Assembly: GCF_012676905.1 (NCBI RefSeq)
Contig: NZ_CP051428.1
Span: 1,293,001 to 1,357,000, forward strand
DNA: 64,000 nucleotides
Direction of reading: 5' to 3'
Source: Paenibacillus albicereus
GTDB lineage: Bacteria; Bacillota; Bacilli; Paenibacillales; Paenibacillaceae
How positions within the stretch are numbered: position 1 is the first letter of the stretch; every line of letters starts with the position of its first letter. A program made the position numbers and the translations under genes. The notes under the pieces were generated by a model. The model did no database searches and was not told the origin of the DNA. It worked only from the letters and a program-made list of their open reading frames with translations. Of this stretch, positions 28,003-37,097 are shown in pieces.

Positions 28003-29673
28003 ATGAGAAAGCCCGTCGCAGCCGTGCTGGCCGCAAGCCTGCTGCTTGCGTGCATGCCCCCGGGCGGGGCGGAAGCCGCGCCTGCCGCCGCCGTCCAGCT
28101 TGCCGTTACTCAGTCCACCGTCAATCTGAGGGAGGAGCCGTCGACGAAGGGCAAGGTGATGCGTCTGCTCGCCAAGGGCGAATCGCTCTCGGTGCTGGAG
28201 CGGGTGGACGGCAGCTGGTTCAAGGTCAAGGAACGCGCGGGCAAGATCGGATTCGTCTCCTCCTCCACGGCCTACATCAGCCTCGTCGAGCCACCAGCCG
28301 CTTCCGCCAAGCCTGCCCTTGCCGCGAACGCAGAGATCCTCGCCACCGTCACGCTGCGCAAGAGCGCCTCCGTGTCCAGCGACCGCATCCGCTACCTGAA
28401 GATCGGCGAGCTGGTGCAGATCGTGGCTGTACCGACGGCGTACTGGTATCAGGTGAAGGACGAGCAGGGCTACAGCGGGTACATAAGCTCCGACAAAAAA
28501 TACGTCAGCGTGACCGGCAGCCTGCCAGGCGCTCCGGCTGCGACCTTGGCGCCGACGCCGAGCAAGACGCCGGCCGCGACCTTGGCGCCGACGCCGAGCA
28601 AGGCGCCGGCCGCGAGCGCGACGCCGACGCCGAGCAAGGCGCCGGCCGCGACTGCGACGCCGACGCCGAGCAAGACGCCGGTCGCGACTGCGACGCCGAC
28701 GCCGAGCAAGACGCCGGCTGCGACTGCGACGCCGACGCCGAGCAAGACGCCGGCTGCGAGCGCGACGCCGACGCCGAGCAAGACGCCAGCCGCGACGGCC
28801 ACGCCTGCGCCGAGCAAGGCGCCAGCCGCGACGGCGACGCCGTCCCCGAGCAAGACGCCGGCCGCGACTGCGACGCCGACGCCGAGTCAGGCTCCGGCCG
28901 CGACTGCGACGCCGACGCCAGAAAGCGGCGGCACGGATGCGTTCGCTCCGAATGCGAAGGCCGCTTCGGTGGTGGCGTTCCGCGTCGGTCCGTCCACGGC
29001 TCAAGAGCGCATCCGCTACCTCAAGACGAACGAGGCCGTGCAGATCGTGTCTGCGGCCAACCGCAGCTGGTACCAAATCGTCGACGCCGCCGGCCAATCC
29101 GGGTATGTCAGCTCCGACGCCAAATACATCACCGTAACGGGGACGCTCCCGAGCGAGCCATCCGCGACGCCAGCGCCAGTCGCGACCGCATCGCCGACGC
29201 CGGCTCCGTCCGGCGATGAGGACGGCCTCGCCTCGCCGGAGCTGGAGGCGGTCATCGCCGCCGGCCTGAAGTACCTCGGCACGCCGTATGAGTTCGGCTC
29301 CAGCCGAAGCGATACGACGACGTTCGATTGCTCGGACTTCGTGCGGCAGGCGTTCCTCGACGCGCTCGGCGTCAAGCTGGCGGCCGACTCGCGCGGTCAA
29401 GGCCAGCACGTGAAGAACAAAGGCGCGTACACGCAGGAATGGAACGAGCTGAAGCGCGGCGACCTCATGTTCTTCACGACGACCGCGATCAGCAAGGAGA
29501 TGTCGGCCGAGGAAAGCCTCGACGCTTCGCTCATCTCTCATGTCGGCATCTACCTCGGCGACAACAAGATCCTCCAGACGTACTCCAAGGAATCGGGAGG
29601 CGTGCAGGTGACGGACATCCCGCAGAACTCGACTTGGAAGACGCGCTTCATGTTCGGCGGCAGCGCGCTGTAG
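28003..29673 (+). CDS. Secreted NlpC/P60 peptidoglycan hydrolase with SH3 domains and a Pro-Thr repeat linker
   Basis: This 556-residue protein has a signal peptide (RKPVAAVLAASLLLACMPP), two bacterial SH3-like domains (about 30-90 and 105-170), a linker of about eleven 12-residue repeats (ATATPTPSKTPA type, about 178-305), a third SH3-like domain (about 310-385) and a C-terminal NlpC/P60 domain. Catalytic Cys is in FDCSDFV near residue 443 and His in SHVGIYLGD. It would cleave stem peptides in the cell wall. ATG 28003 follows GAGGAG; the in-frame ATG 18 bases upstream overlaps that ribosome site. Confidence 0.88.
   Translation: MRKPVAAVLAASLLLACMPPGGAEAAPAAAVQLAVTQSTVNLREEPSTKGKVMRLLAKGESLSVLERVDGSWFKVKERAGKIGFVSSSTAYISLVEPPAASAKPALAANAEILATVTLRKSASVSSDRIRYLKIGELVQIVAVPTAYWYQVKDEQGYSGYISSDKKYVSVTGSLPGAPAATLAPTPSKTPAATLAPTPSKAPAASATPTPSKAPAATATPTPSKTPVATATPTPSKTPAATATPTPSKTPAASATPTPSKTPAATATPAPSKAPAATATPSPSKTPAATATPTPSQAPAATATPTPESGGTDAFAPNAKAASVVAFRVGPSTAQERIRYLKTNEAVQIVSAANRSWYQIVDAAGQSGYVSSDAKYITVTGTLPSEPSATPAPVATASPTPAPSGDEDGLASPELEAVIAAGLKYLGTPYEFGSSRSDTTTFDCSDFVRQAFLDALGVKLAADSRGQGQHVKNKGAYTQEWNELKRGDLMFFTTTAISKEMSAEESLDASLISHVGIYLGDNKILQTYSKESGGVQVTDIPQNSTWKTRFMFGGSAL
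28534..28925 (+). repeat. 36-bp minisatellite inside the NlpC/P60 gene
   Basis: About eleven near-identical 36-base units encode 12-residue Pro/Thr/Lys-rich repeats. The period keeps the frame, so unit gain or loss would change linker length without breaking the protein. It also creates a long false open frame on the other strand. Confidence 0.9.
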
Positions 29674-29908
29674 GGCTGATAAGATAGGCAGTCCAACTTA
29701 AATCAATCCTACGGTGACGAAGAACGTCCTGTTTCACCACGACTCTTGTTCGCAGGGTTCCTTTGCTAGGGAAAGCGGACAGGAGGGAGGCATGATGCGG
29801 GGCGTTTCACTCAATAGAACAAGCAGCGCAGCAATGTCAGGAAAGCGAGCTTTTTAGATGGGCCGAGATACACCTCAGTCGCCATATAATCATCTCCTTA
29901 AAATAAAT
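29674..29908. other. Junction between GC-rich backbone and AT-rich wzy gene
   Basis: No gene is supported. Base composition falls sharply near 29880. Confidence 0.4.
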
Positions 29909-29935
29909 AGCCACTCATTTGAGTGGCTGTTCTAA
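29909..29935 (-). terminator. Terminator overlapping the end of wzy
   Basis: An 8-bp stem AGCCACTC/GAGTGGCT (29909-29928) read on the minus strand runs into a T-rich tail. The TGA stop of wzy lies inside the hairpin. Confidence 0.75.
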
Positions 29936-31366
29936 TGATTGGGTTTTTATGCCGTATCGATTTAGTCTCAACTGCTCAATTTTCTGTTTACCTACCAAAG
30001 CTTTCGCTTTTTCATTCTGTGGATAGTAGGCAAGAGCGAAGATTAAAACCGCACTGCCGCAGAGCCACGTCGTCATTAATGTTACGTTTTCAATACCGCC
30101 CCGAATTGAGACCGAGAGAAAATATATTGTAATGGCAGCGATAAGGCCAAGAATATTGCTCTTATTCCGAAGCAATAAATGATGGAGCATTGACCATATA
30201 AATCCTAGAATCAGCATGCCCAAGACAATCCCTGCAGTTGAGAAGTTAATGTATAGATCTCCAAGAAGTGTAGGTGGAAGTCCACCTCCATCAAATCCCC
30301 GCCTTAACGCTACTTTCAGGATGAAGTCGAAGGGCTGTGCATCGTTTCCAGGAATCATCGTTTGAAAATTCCAAAAGAAAGTCTTACCGTACTGCAGAGG
30401 CATTGCAGAGTTTGGAAGTTGACTAATTACAGCACTCAGTATGTCTTTCCCAAATACAACCGGATAGTTATAAAGGTACTGGATAAAAGCCCCAAAGTAA
30501 TCCCCTTGAGCCATCATGTCATTTAGAACAAATTTACTATTTGAGGAACGGATCCTTAAAAGCCCCAGACCCGCGATAAGAGAAATAATAAGCGCTCCGA
30601 TCCCACCAAGACGACCGAGCGAGATCGGTCGCTTGTAATGATAAATTGCCAAAGCGACGAAAATAAGCGCTACTGCTGTGCTCCTCCACCCTGTACTCAT
30701 GAGCAGAAGAATGGTCATAAAAAGAGGGATAAAGCTCTTCTTAAAGGTGAATTTCTCCGTTTTAATGAACAGAAACCAGATTGCTACGCTCATCAACAAT
30801 GACATATGAAATGGAATGCCGTTTCCTGATAAGGAGGCGACCCGACTATTTTCAAGATCGGAGTGTAAAATTGGTGGTCCACCTGATTTTGCCCAGTATA
30901 GCAACATGAACATCCCGCCGATTACATAGAACAACTTGATTACTTTTTTGTAATTGGTACGAGAATCATTCAACGTTCCTCTTTCAGGTGATTTGAGGAA
31001 TAAGGAGCTAGCCATAAAAGCACCAAGCAAAAACATTACAAATCCTAGAATTACGAGCGTCAAAAGTTTGCTGCCTAATTCCGGATTCGTATTTAAGACC
31101 TCGTTTGTTCCAGGAGCATATATGATTAAATACATCATCGGAAACAGTATGTAAGGCGACATGAAATCAATAAACTTTCTTGTCATAATGCCTTTGGTGA
31201 CTCCGAAAATGGTTACAGCAAGAGAGAGTAAGACGAACAGTATTAAGATCGACTGCAAAGGTGATCCAGCAATTGCTTCAGCAGTTAGCATGGAGAGAAT
31301 GGAAACGAAAATAACAACGGCAATTAATCCAGACGATCTCCCACCTGATTTAACCTTTTCAGTCAC
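29915..31366 (-). CDS. wzy: O-antigen/EPS repeat-unit polymerase (Wzy-like)
   Basis: A 483-residue integral membrane protein with about eleven hydrophobic segments and a long extracytoplasmic loop (about 300-400) typical of Wzy-type oligosaccharide repeat-unit polymerases. It is AT-rich, unlike both neighbours. GTG 31366 is chosen because AAGGTGAGG lies just upstream; the upstream ATG codons have no ribosome site. It sits about 15 kb from the EPS operon but carries the same TGATAC-N5-GTATCA operator in its promoter region, so it very likely polymerises the same polysaccharide. Family identity rests on topology and general resemblance. Confidence 0.75.
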   Translation of the reverse strand: MTEKVKSGGRSSGLIAVVIFVSILSMLTAEAIAGSPLQSILILFVLLSLAVTIFGVTKGIMTRKFIDFMSPYILFPMMYLIIYAPGTNEVLNTNPELGSKLLTLVILGFVMFLLGAFMASSLFLKSPERGTLNDSRTNYKKVIKLFYVIGGMFMLLYWAKSGGPPILHSDLENSRVASLSGNGIPFHMSLLMSVAIWFLFIKTEKFTFKKSFIPLFMTILLLMSTGWRSTAVALIFVALAIYHYKRPISLGRLGGIGALIISLIAGLGLLRIRSSNSKFVLNDMMAQGDYFGAFIQYLYNYPVVFGKDILSAVISQLPNSAMPLQYGKTFFWNFQTMIPGNDAQPFDFILKVALRRGFDGGGLPPTLLGDLYINFSTAGIVLGMLILGFIWSMLHHLLLRNKSNILGLIAAITIYFLSVSIRGGIENVTLMTTWLCGSAVLIFALAYYPQNEKAKALVGKQKIEQLRLNRYGIKTQSLEQPLK

Positions 31367-31429
31367 ATTCCTCACCTTCTTTCTCATTAAAATTTGACAA
31401 ATGGTTATTTTGCATCGTGTCACCCCTGA

Positions 31430-31465
31430 CCCTCAATGATACATATCGTATCATTGAGGGGGCAA
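31430..31465 (-). promoter_or_regulatory. Operator and putative promoter of wzy
   Basis: A perfect 13-bp inverted repeat (31430-31442 with 31448-31460) is centred on TGATAC-ATATC-GTATCA (31437-31453). On the minus strand TTGCCC (31460-31465) and TATCAT (31436-31441) are 18 bases apart, so the operator fills the promoter. The promoter is moderate; the operator match is exact. Confidence 0.7.
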
Positions 31466-31542
31466 TTATTCAATAACGAGATATGAAAGCACTATGTGGG
31501 TGCCCTCAAAACTATGTATGTCTCATCAGGGATTTTAATATG

Positions 31543-31665
31543 AAGCGGTTTACCCTATGTGCTGGAGCCTCATGATTGATGGCGTTCAACAAGCTGAAAG
31601 GAAAGGATACCTGCAAGAGGGAGCGTACTCGTATAGGGTAAATATGGCACGGAGAGACGCCGCTT
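31543..31665 (+). ncRNA. Possible structured RNA before the MFS gene
   Basis: Two distant arms pair: AAGCGG (31543-31548) with CCGCTT (31660-31665), and TTTACCCTAT (31549-31558) with ATAGGGTAAA (31633-31642). They enclose about 75 bases. No riboswitch class I know fits. It could be a regulatory leader for the MFS pump or a remnant of a structured mobile element. Confidence 0.35.
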
Positions 31666-31864
31666 AAGGGAAAACGCCCAGCATGACGTTGCTAAGGCAG
31701 AAGCAGCGCTGGCAGAACAAGGTTTATCCAAACCAACCCTATGCAAGCCGGCAGCTTCTCTTTTACAATGAGACTCTGTTCGACAAGCGTGCCTGCGTCA
31801 CGCCGAAGCTGCAAGCTCCCGTATCCCTTCCCTATCGGCCATCCTACCAAAGCGCGGTGAAAGC

Positions 31865-33100
31865 ATGAACCGAATCCAGCACCTGTTGCGTGCGTACCAC
31901 CCGATTGTCATTTCGCTGCTTGTCGGGCAGATGATCTCCCGGATCGCCACCTCGATGAGCATGCCTTTCCTTGCCCTGTACCTCGCCAAGAACACCGACA
32001 TGAGTGCTGCGATGATCGGCTTCGTCGCCGGCGCCGGCGCGCTCGCGGGCACCTTCGGCGGCTTCATTGGAGGAGCTTTGTCGGACCGCTATAGCCGCAG
32101 GCTCGTCATGTTCGTCTCTTTGTTCGCTTGGAGCGCCGTGTTCATCGGCTTCGCCTTCGCCAAGCAGCCGGCGCTGCTGCTTCTGCTGAGCCTGCTGAAC
32201 GGCCTGTGCCGCTCCTGGTTCGATCCCGTCGCGCAAGTGCTCATGGGCGACCTGACCGAGCCGGAGCGACGATTCAAGCTGTATTCGCTCCGCTATCTGA
32301 TGGGGAACGTCGGCGTCGCCGTCGGCCCTCTGCTCGGCGTCTATCTCGGCGTCGGCAGCAGCTCTGTTCCGTTTCTCGTGACCGGACTCATCTTCCTGCT
32401 CTACGGCTGCGTCCTGTTCGCGATGATGCATGCGTTCGGCATCCAGGCGATCGAAGGAGGAGCCACCAAGGAGAAGATCACGATCGGCTCCGCGTGGGCC
32501 GCCGTCCGCCGCGATCGGGTGCTCCAGCTGTACACCGTCGGTGCCATCCTCGTCGCCATCGGCTACAGCCAGCATACCGTCACGCTGTCGCAGCATCTGG
32601 AGATGAGCTTCAGCCAGGGCGTCTATGTGTTCGGCTGGCTCATGACAGCCAACGCCGTCACGGTCATCGTGCTGCAGATGCCGCTCTCCAGGCTGGTCGA
32701 GAAGCGGCGCCCCATCTCGGCTATTCATGCGGGCAACATCCTGTTCGCGCTCGGGCTCGTCGGCTTCGGCCTCTCTCCGACGATTCCCTTGTTGTTCGTC
32801 TCGATGATCTGCTTTACGATCGGCGAGATCCTCAACTATCCGGCCGGCAGCCTGCTGCTGGACCGGCTGGCGCCGGAGCCGCTGCGCGGAGCATATTTCG
32901 GCGCGCAGACGTTCGGCAACTTCGGCTATTTCCTCGGTCCGCTGCTGGGCGGCTGGCTGCTCGATCGAACGAGCGGCCCGGTCGTGTTCACGCTGATTGC
33001 CGTCATCCTGCTCAGCTCGTCTTATTTCTACGGAGCGGGAGCGCGCCGCCAGGCGGCGCTCGGGCAGGAGGCCCCGGCCGCGCGCGCGGCCGGCTTCTGA
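31865..33100 (+). CDS. MFS transporter, drug-efflux type
   Basis: A 411-residue major facilitator protein with twelve predicted membrane segments. The cytoplasmic loop 2-3 motif is GGALSDRYSRRLVMF near residues 70-85. The second half begins near 215, and DRLAPEPLRGAYFG near 335 is common in MDR-type pumps. GC-rich, in contrast to the preceding wzy. The substrate is unknown; sugar or antibiotic efflux are both possible. Confidence 0.8.
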   Translation: MNRIQHLLRAYHPIVISLLVGQMISRIATSMSMPFLALYLAKNTDMSAAMIGFVAGAGALAGTFGGFIGGALSDRYSRRLVMFVSLFAWSAVFIGFAFAKQPALLLLLSLLNGLCRSWFDPVAQVLMGDLTEPERRFKLYSLRYLMGNVGVAVGPLLGVYLGVGSSSVPFLVTGLIFLLYGCVLFAMMHAFGIQAIEGGATKEKITIGSAWAAVRRDRVLQLYTVGAILVAIGYSQHTVTLSQHLEMSFSQGVYVFGWLMTANAVTVIVLQMPLSRLVEKRRPISAIHAGNILFALGLVGFGLSPTIPLLFVSMICFTIGEILNYPAGSLLLDRLAPEPLRGAYFGAQTFGNFGYFLGPLLGGWLLDRTSGPVVFTLIAVILLSSSYFYGAGARRQAALGQEAPAARAAGF

Positions 33101-33112
33101 AGCCAGCCTAGC

Positions 33113-33158
33113 AAAAAGAACCAAGGCGGAGAGCAAGCTCTCCGCCTTGGTTCTTTTT
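33113..33158. terminator. Bidirectional terminator between MFS and malic enzyme genes
   Basis: A perfect 21-bp stem (33113-33133 with 33138-33158) has A and T runs on both flanks, so it serves the converging MFS (plus) and malic enzyme (minus) transcripts. Confidence 0.93.
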
Positions 33159-33229
33159 AACGCGCCGCCGCCGCTCTCGTAGGCAGGGCCGGCGTCGCCG
33201 AGGCTCCACGCGGAGCGGCGCGCACCGCG

Positions 33230-34651
33230 CTACTCCCGCGGATTCCGCCGGGCGACGCCGCTGTCGCGGGCCGCCTGCACGACGCGGCGGCGCACTTCCT
33301 CGACGACCTTGGCGTTGAACACGCTCGGGATGATGTAGCTGCGGCTCAGCTCGTCCTCGCCGACCGTGGAGGCGATCGCCTCGGCCGCGGCCAGCTTCAT
33401 CTCCTCGTTGATCGTCGTCGCGCGGCAGTCGAGCGCCCCGCGGAAGATGCCCGGGAAGCAGAGCACGTTGTTGATCTGATTCGGATAGTCCGAGCGTCCG
33501 GTGGCGATGACCGCGACGATGTCCTCGGCTTGCTCGGGCCGAATCTCCGGCTCGGGGTTCGCCATCGCGAACACGATCGGCTGCTCATTCATCGTGAGCA
33601 CCATCTCCCGCTTGAGGATGCCGCCGGCCGAGAGGCCGATGAACACGTCCGCTCCGGCGACGGCGTCGGCCAGGCTGCCGGAGATGCGTCCAGGGTTCGT
33701 GTTGGCCGCGTACCAGTTCCACATCGGATGCGCATAGTCTCGATCCGCCGTCAGGATGCCGTCGCGGTCGACGCCGAGCACGTTGCGGGCGCCGCCGGCG
33801 AGCAGCATCTTCGTGCAGGCGGTGCCGGCCGCGCCGATGCCGCAGACGACGATGCGGGCATCCTCGATCGACTTGCCCGTCAGGCGCAGCGCGTTGAGCA
33901 GTCCCGCATAGAGGACGACGGCGGTGCCGTGCTGGTCGTCATGGAACACCGGGATGTTGAGCTCCTCGCGCAGCCGCTCCTCGATCTCGAAGCAGCGCGG
34001 CGAGCTGATGTCTTCCAGGTTGATGCCGCCGAAGGCAGGTGCAATCGCTTTCACCGTGCGGATGATCTCCTCGGTGTCCTGCGTGTCCAGGCAGATGGGG
34101 AAGGCGTCGACGTCCGCGAACTGCTTGAACAGCATTGCCTTGCCCTCCATGACGGGCATCGCCGCTTCCGGGCCGATGTTGCCGAGGCCGAGCACCGCGC
34201 TGCCGTCGGAGACGACCGCGACCATGTTGCGCTTGATCGTCAGCGTGAACGCCTTGGACGGATCCTCGTGGATGGCGGTGCAGACGCGCGCCACTTCCGG
34301 CGTGTAGACGCGGGAGAGGTCGTCGCGGTTGTGGATGGCGGTCTTGGGCTGTACGGTGATCTTGCCCCCGAGATGCAGCAGGAAGGTGCGGTCGGAGGTG
34401 TTGATGACCCGGATGCCCGGCAGCTGTCCCAGCGTCTTGCCGAGAAGCTCCGTCGTGCCGGTGTCCTTCACCTTGACCGTCAAGTCGCGCGTCGTGCTTC
34501 CTTTGCCCGTCTGGATCACGTCGATGGCGATCATGTCGCCGCCGGCCGCCTCGATGGCGGATACGACCGAGCTGAAGTTGGTGCCGGAGTCGATCTCCAG
34601 CCGGACGATGACGGTCTTGCCGTCCAGAGCCTTGTTGTTCAATCTGCTCAT
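33230..34651 (-). CDS. NAD-dependent malic enzyme with N-terminal ACT-like domain
   Basis: Converts malate to pyruvate and CO2 with NAD(P)+. An N-terminal ACT-like domain (about 10-80) precedes the malic N-domain ([31 protein letters not shown] with metal-binding Asp residues) and the NAD-binding domain ([17 protein letters not shown]). About 473 residues, normal for Paenibacillus-type enzymes. The open frame runs upstream but without support. The ATG at 34651 abuts AAGGAG with no spacing; the TTG at 34642 lies nine bases from it and may be the true start. Confidence 0.9.
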   Translation of the reverse strand: MSRLNNKALDGKTVIVRLEIDSGTNFSSVVSAIEAAGGDMIAIDVIQTGKGSTTRDLTVKVKDTGTTELLGKTLGQLPGIRVINTSDRTFLLHLGGKITVQPKTAIHNRDDLSRVYTPEVARVCTAIHEDPSKAFTLTIKRNMVAVVSDGSAVLGLGNIGPEAAMPVMEGKAMLFKQFADVDAFPICLDTQDTEEIIRTVKAIAPAFGGINLEDISSPRCFEIEERLREELNIPVFHDDQHGTAVVLYAGLLNALRLTGKSIEDARIVVCGIGAAGTACTKMLLAGGARNVLGVDRDGILTADRDYAHPMWNWYAANTNPGRISGSLADAVAGADVFIGLSAGGILKREMVLTMNEQPIVFAMANPEPEIRPEQAEDIVAVIATGRSDYPNQINNVLCFPGIFRGALDCRATTINEEMKLAAAEAIASTVGEDELSRSYIIPSVFNAKVVEEVRRRVVQAARDSGVARRNPRE

Positions 34652-34818
34652 CTCCTTGGCTTTTGCCTTTAGAGGCGTAGAATACGTAGTGTAGGAAAGA
34701 AAAGGGGAGGGAGCGTCCTCCCGTCCCCCGTATGGGTATAGCCTGGACGCATGCGTCCTATACTCGCCTGGCGCTCGACCGGAGCCGAGGGCTTGATCGT
34801 CCCGGCCGTGCCGCGAGG

Positions 34819-35937
34819 TTACTGCATCAGCCTCAGCACGGCCGACGGACATTCCTGCGGGTCGTACTGCTGGCTGCTCTTGGACTGCAGCCGCTGCCGG
34901 CGCTTGCCGGAGCTGTACGGCTCCTGGATGAGCCGGAACCAGCGGTCGATCGTCGCGGTCGACTGCAGCATCTCGCCGAAGCCGCTGCCGATAAAGTAGT
35001 CCAGGTTCTCTTCCTCCTGGCCGGGGATCGGCTTGTAGAACAGCATCGGAATACCCTTGCTCATCCCCTCGGTGCAGGTCATGCCGCCGGGCTTGGTCAC
35101 GAGCAGGTCCGCCGCGTCCATCAGCTTGGAGATTTCGCGCGTGAAGCCGAGCACCTGAATGTTCGGATGGTTGAACCGCTCGTCCGCCAGCATGCTCTCC
35201 CGCGACTTCTCGTTGGTGCCCGTGCAGAAGATCAGCTGCACCTCCTCGCGCCAGCGGGTCATGTAGGTGAAGAATTCGTCCTCCTCCTCCATGAGCCCCC
35301 AGCCGCCGCCCATGACGAGCACGGTCGGCAGGCTGCGCAGTCCGAGCCCGCTCCTCGCGTCCGCCTGGTCCTGCGACTGCCAGAACTGCGGATGGACGGG
35401 GATGCCGGTCACTTCGATGCGGCCGGACGGGATGCCGCGGTCCATCAGCTTGCGCTTGACGACGGGCGTCGAGACGAGGTAGTGGTTGACCTCCGGACTG
35501 GCCCAGGTGCCGTGCGCGTCGTAGTCGGTAATCAGCGTGTAGAGAGGCACGTCGAGCCCGAGCCGCTTGAGCCTGGCGACGGCGGCGTTCGGGCCGGGAT
35601 GCGTGCAGACGATGATCTCCGGGCGCAGCTGCTGGATGACCTGCTCGGTCTGGGTATAGAAGATCCGGTGTATCGCGAGCTGCGCGAACCGGTTGAACGA
35701 TCGCTTATAGTTGGTGCGGTACATCATGCCTACCAGCTTGGGCTGCTTGCCGACCGTCTTGCGATAGGCGGACATGATCAGAGGACCGAGCACCGGATTC
35801 AGGAATTTGCCCAGCTCCAGCACGCGGGTCTGGACATCCGGAGACAGCTGCCTCAGCCCGGCAGCGAGCGCATATGCCGCCTGGGTGTGTCCGGATCCGA
35901 ACCCCTCCGATAGCAGCAGCACTCTTTTTTTACGCAT
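34819..35937 (-). CDS. MGDG-synthase/UgtP-type glycosyltransferase
   Basis: This 372-residue GT28-like glycosyltransferase resembles UgtP/monogalactosyldiacylglycerol synthase proteins, which transfer sugars from UDP-sugars to diacylglycerol. Motifs are LLLSEGFGSGHTQAAYAL at the N-terminus, CTHPGPNAAVARL, MGGGWGLMEE in the middle, and TKPGGMTCTEGMSKGIPML in the donor site. ATG 35937 has AGGTGAG at good spacing. It probably makes glycolipids or lipoteichoic acid anchors; the true acceptor is unknown. Confidence 0.82.
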   Translation of the reverse strand: MRKKRVLLLSEGFGSGHTQAAYALAAGLRQLSPDVQTRVLELGKFLNPVLGPLIMSAYRKTVGKQPKLVGMMYRTNYKRSFNRFAQLAIHRIFYTQTEQVIQQLRPEIIVCTHPGPNAAVARLKRLGLDVPLYTLITDYDAHGTWASPEVNHYLVSTPVVKRKLMDRGIPSGRIEVTGIPVHPQFWQSQDQADARSGLGLRSLPTVLVMGGGWGLMEEEDEFFTYMTRWREEVQLIFCTGTNEKSRESMLADERFNHPNIQVLGFTREISKLMDAADLLVTKPGGMTCTEGMSKGIPMLFYKPIPGQEEENLDYFIGSGFGEMLQSTATIDRWFRLIQEPYSSGKRRQRLQSKSSQQYDPQECPSAVLRLMQ

Positions 35938-36007
35938 GCACTCACCTACTTTTCCACTTCCAATATTACGACGAGCGCCGCCCATAAGACAAGCTCGGCT
36001 TGTCCGC

Positions 36008-36035
36008 TTGTGCTTCGCGCCCCGCTTCCTATATT
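36008..36035 (+). promoter_or_regulatory. Putative promoter of the KapB-like gene
   Basis: TTGTGC (36008-36013) and TATATT (36030-36035) are 16 bases apart, followed by GAAGGAG before the ATG at 36068. Confidence 0.45.
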
Positions 36036-36067
36036 CTTGGGGAAACGATCCGAAGGAGAGATGAACG

Positions 36068-36457
36068 ATGAGCGACGAGAATCAGGTCCCGGCCGGGGAA
36101 GGCTGGGTGCGCTTCACCTACAAGACAGGCGAGTATGCGGGCAGGCTGGTCGAGCAGGGCACGCCGCGGAGCGTCGTCGAGACGCTGGCCGTGCTGCGCC
36201 ATCCCGAGCAGGGCGACCTGCACCATCCGTACGACCCCGACGTGCCGTTCTTCCACGAAAGGCGGGCGCTGGCCCATCGCGAGAAGGCGCTCGTGCCGAA
36301 TCGCGACATCCAGCCGCATGCCGCGGCGGAGCTGCCGCCGTACGAGGCCTCCCGCGAGCAGGCGGTCGCCCGCATGCTGGACGAGCTCGACCGGCTGCAG
36401 CGCTGGGCGGCGCGCGCGGCCGATCAGCTGCGGACCGTGGCCTCCGACTATAGGTAG
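36068..36457 (+). CDS. kapB: KapB-like sporulation kinase-associated protein
   Basis: A 129-residue soluble protein resembling Bacillus KapB, which is needed for full activity of a phosphorelay kinase. The characteristic block VLRHPEQGDLHHPYDPDV and FFHERRALAHREKALVPN is present, preceded by a small beta-rich region (FTYKTGEYAGRLVE). GAAGGAG precedes the ATG. Identification is from memory of the family block; the fit with a spore former supports it. Confidence 0.72.
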   Translation: MSDENQVPAGEGWVRFTYKTGEYAGRLVEQGTPRSVVETLAVLRHPEQGDLHHPYDPDVPFFHERRALAHREKALVPNRDIQPHAAAELPPYEASREQAVARMLDELDRLQRWAARAADQLRTVASDYR

Positions 36458-37097
36458 CCGCGCCTTGCCCTGCGCCGCTCGCGTCCGGTTTGCGCCGTAG
36501 CTTCCGGCAAGCTGACAGCGAGACAGCGTTTTCATCGGATCGGCAGCCGGCACGGTTGCAGTTTTGGTTTAAAAATTTGCATGAGTATACATGTGCCGGC
36601 TTACTTTGACCTGACATGGGACGTCATCGTTCGGGAAGATCCGCCGATCCTTAAACTTGGGATACCCAACCTGCGGAGGCATGTGATAGGATGATTGCAG
36701 AAGCGCCGCTGTAGCGTGGCGAAGCGACACCATCGGCCGGTTCAAACCCTTGCCGCACAAGGGAAGGGCGGGATCGGGAGCGAAACGTTTCCTTCCTCGA
36801 TCAAAAAGATTCAATTGATCTGTGTAAGCCCTAGTGATAAAATCGAGGAATAACTATGCGAGCCCCCCTGCCTTTTTCCGGGATCGCCGCCATGGAGATC
36901 CGACCGATTTCTGCCTTATGAACGACGGGACGGTACGTAATGGATATGTATTAATATGCATCTTTATTCATGATGACTGCTCGGAGAGCTTCCATGCACG
37001 GCGGGAGCCGCTTCCGGAATGAAGATGTCTATCTAATAGGTAGCCGTTCGCAGCCGTCCGTTCTCTATCCATCCTCCGACAGAAAGGTTGCCATCCG
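36458..37097 (+). promoter_or_regulatory. Upstream region and promoter of the glutamate synthase gene
   Basis: A good sigma-A promoter lies at 36815-36843: TTGATC, 17 bases, TAAAAT, with an extended -10 TG. This leaves a leader of about 250 bases before gltB. At 36545-36601 a 9-bp inverted repeat (AGCCGGCAC/GTGCCGGCT) encloses an AT-rich stretch. GAAACGTTTC at 36782-36791 is a palindrome of unknown meaning. No T-box or known riboswitch motif was seen. Confidence 0.5.

Noticed and set aside
28470-28853. A Gly/Val/Ala-rich open frame antisense to the NlpC/P60 repeat
   Set aside because: It is the reverse reading of the 36-bp minisatellite and has no start signal.
31683-31868. A 61-residue open frame before the MFS gene
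   Set aside because: No ribosome site, no recognisable features, and it overlaps the MFS start region.
36782-36791. GAAACGTTTC as a cre site upstream of gltB
   Set aside because: It lacks the outer cre bases and lies outside the likely core promoter. It is only noted as a palindrome.
36569-36814. An 81-residue minus-strand open frame upstream of gltB
   Set aside because: No ribosome site and a composition unlike coding sequence here; it crosses the inverted repeat at 36545-36601.
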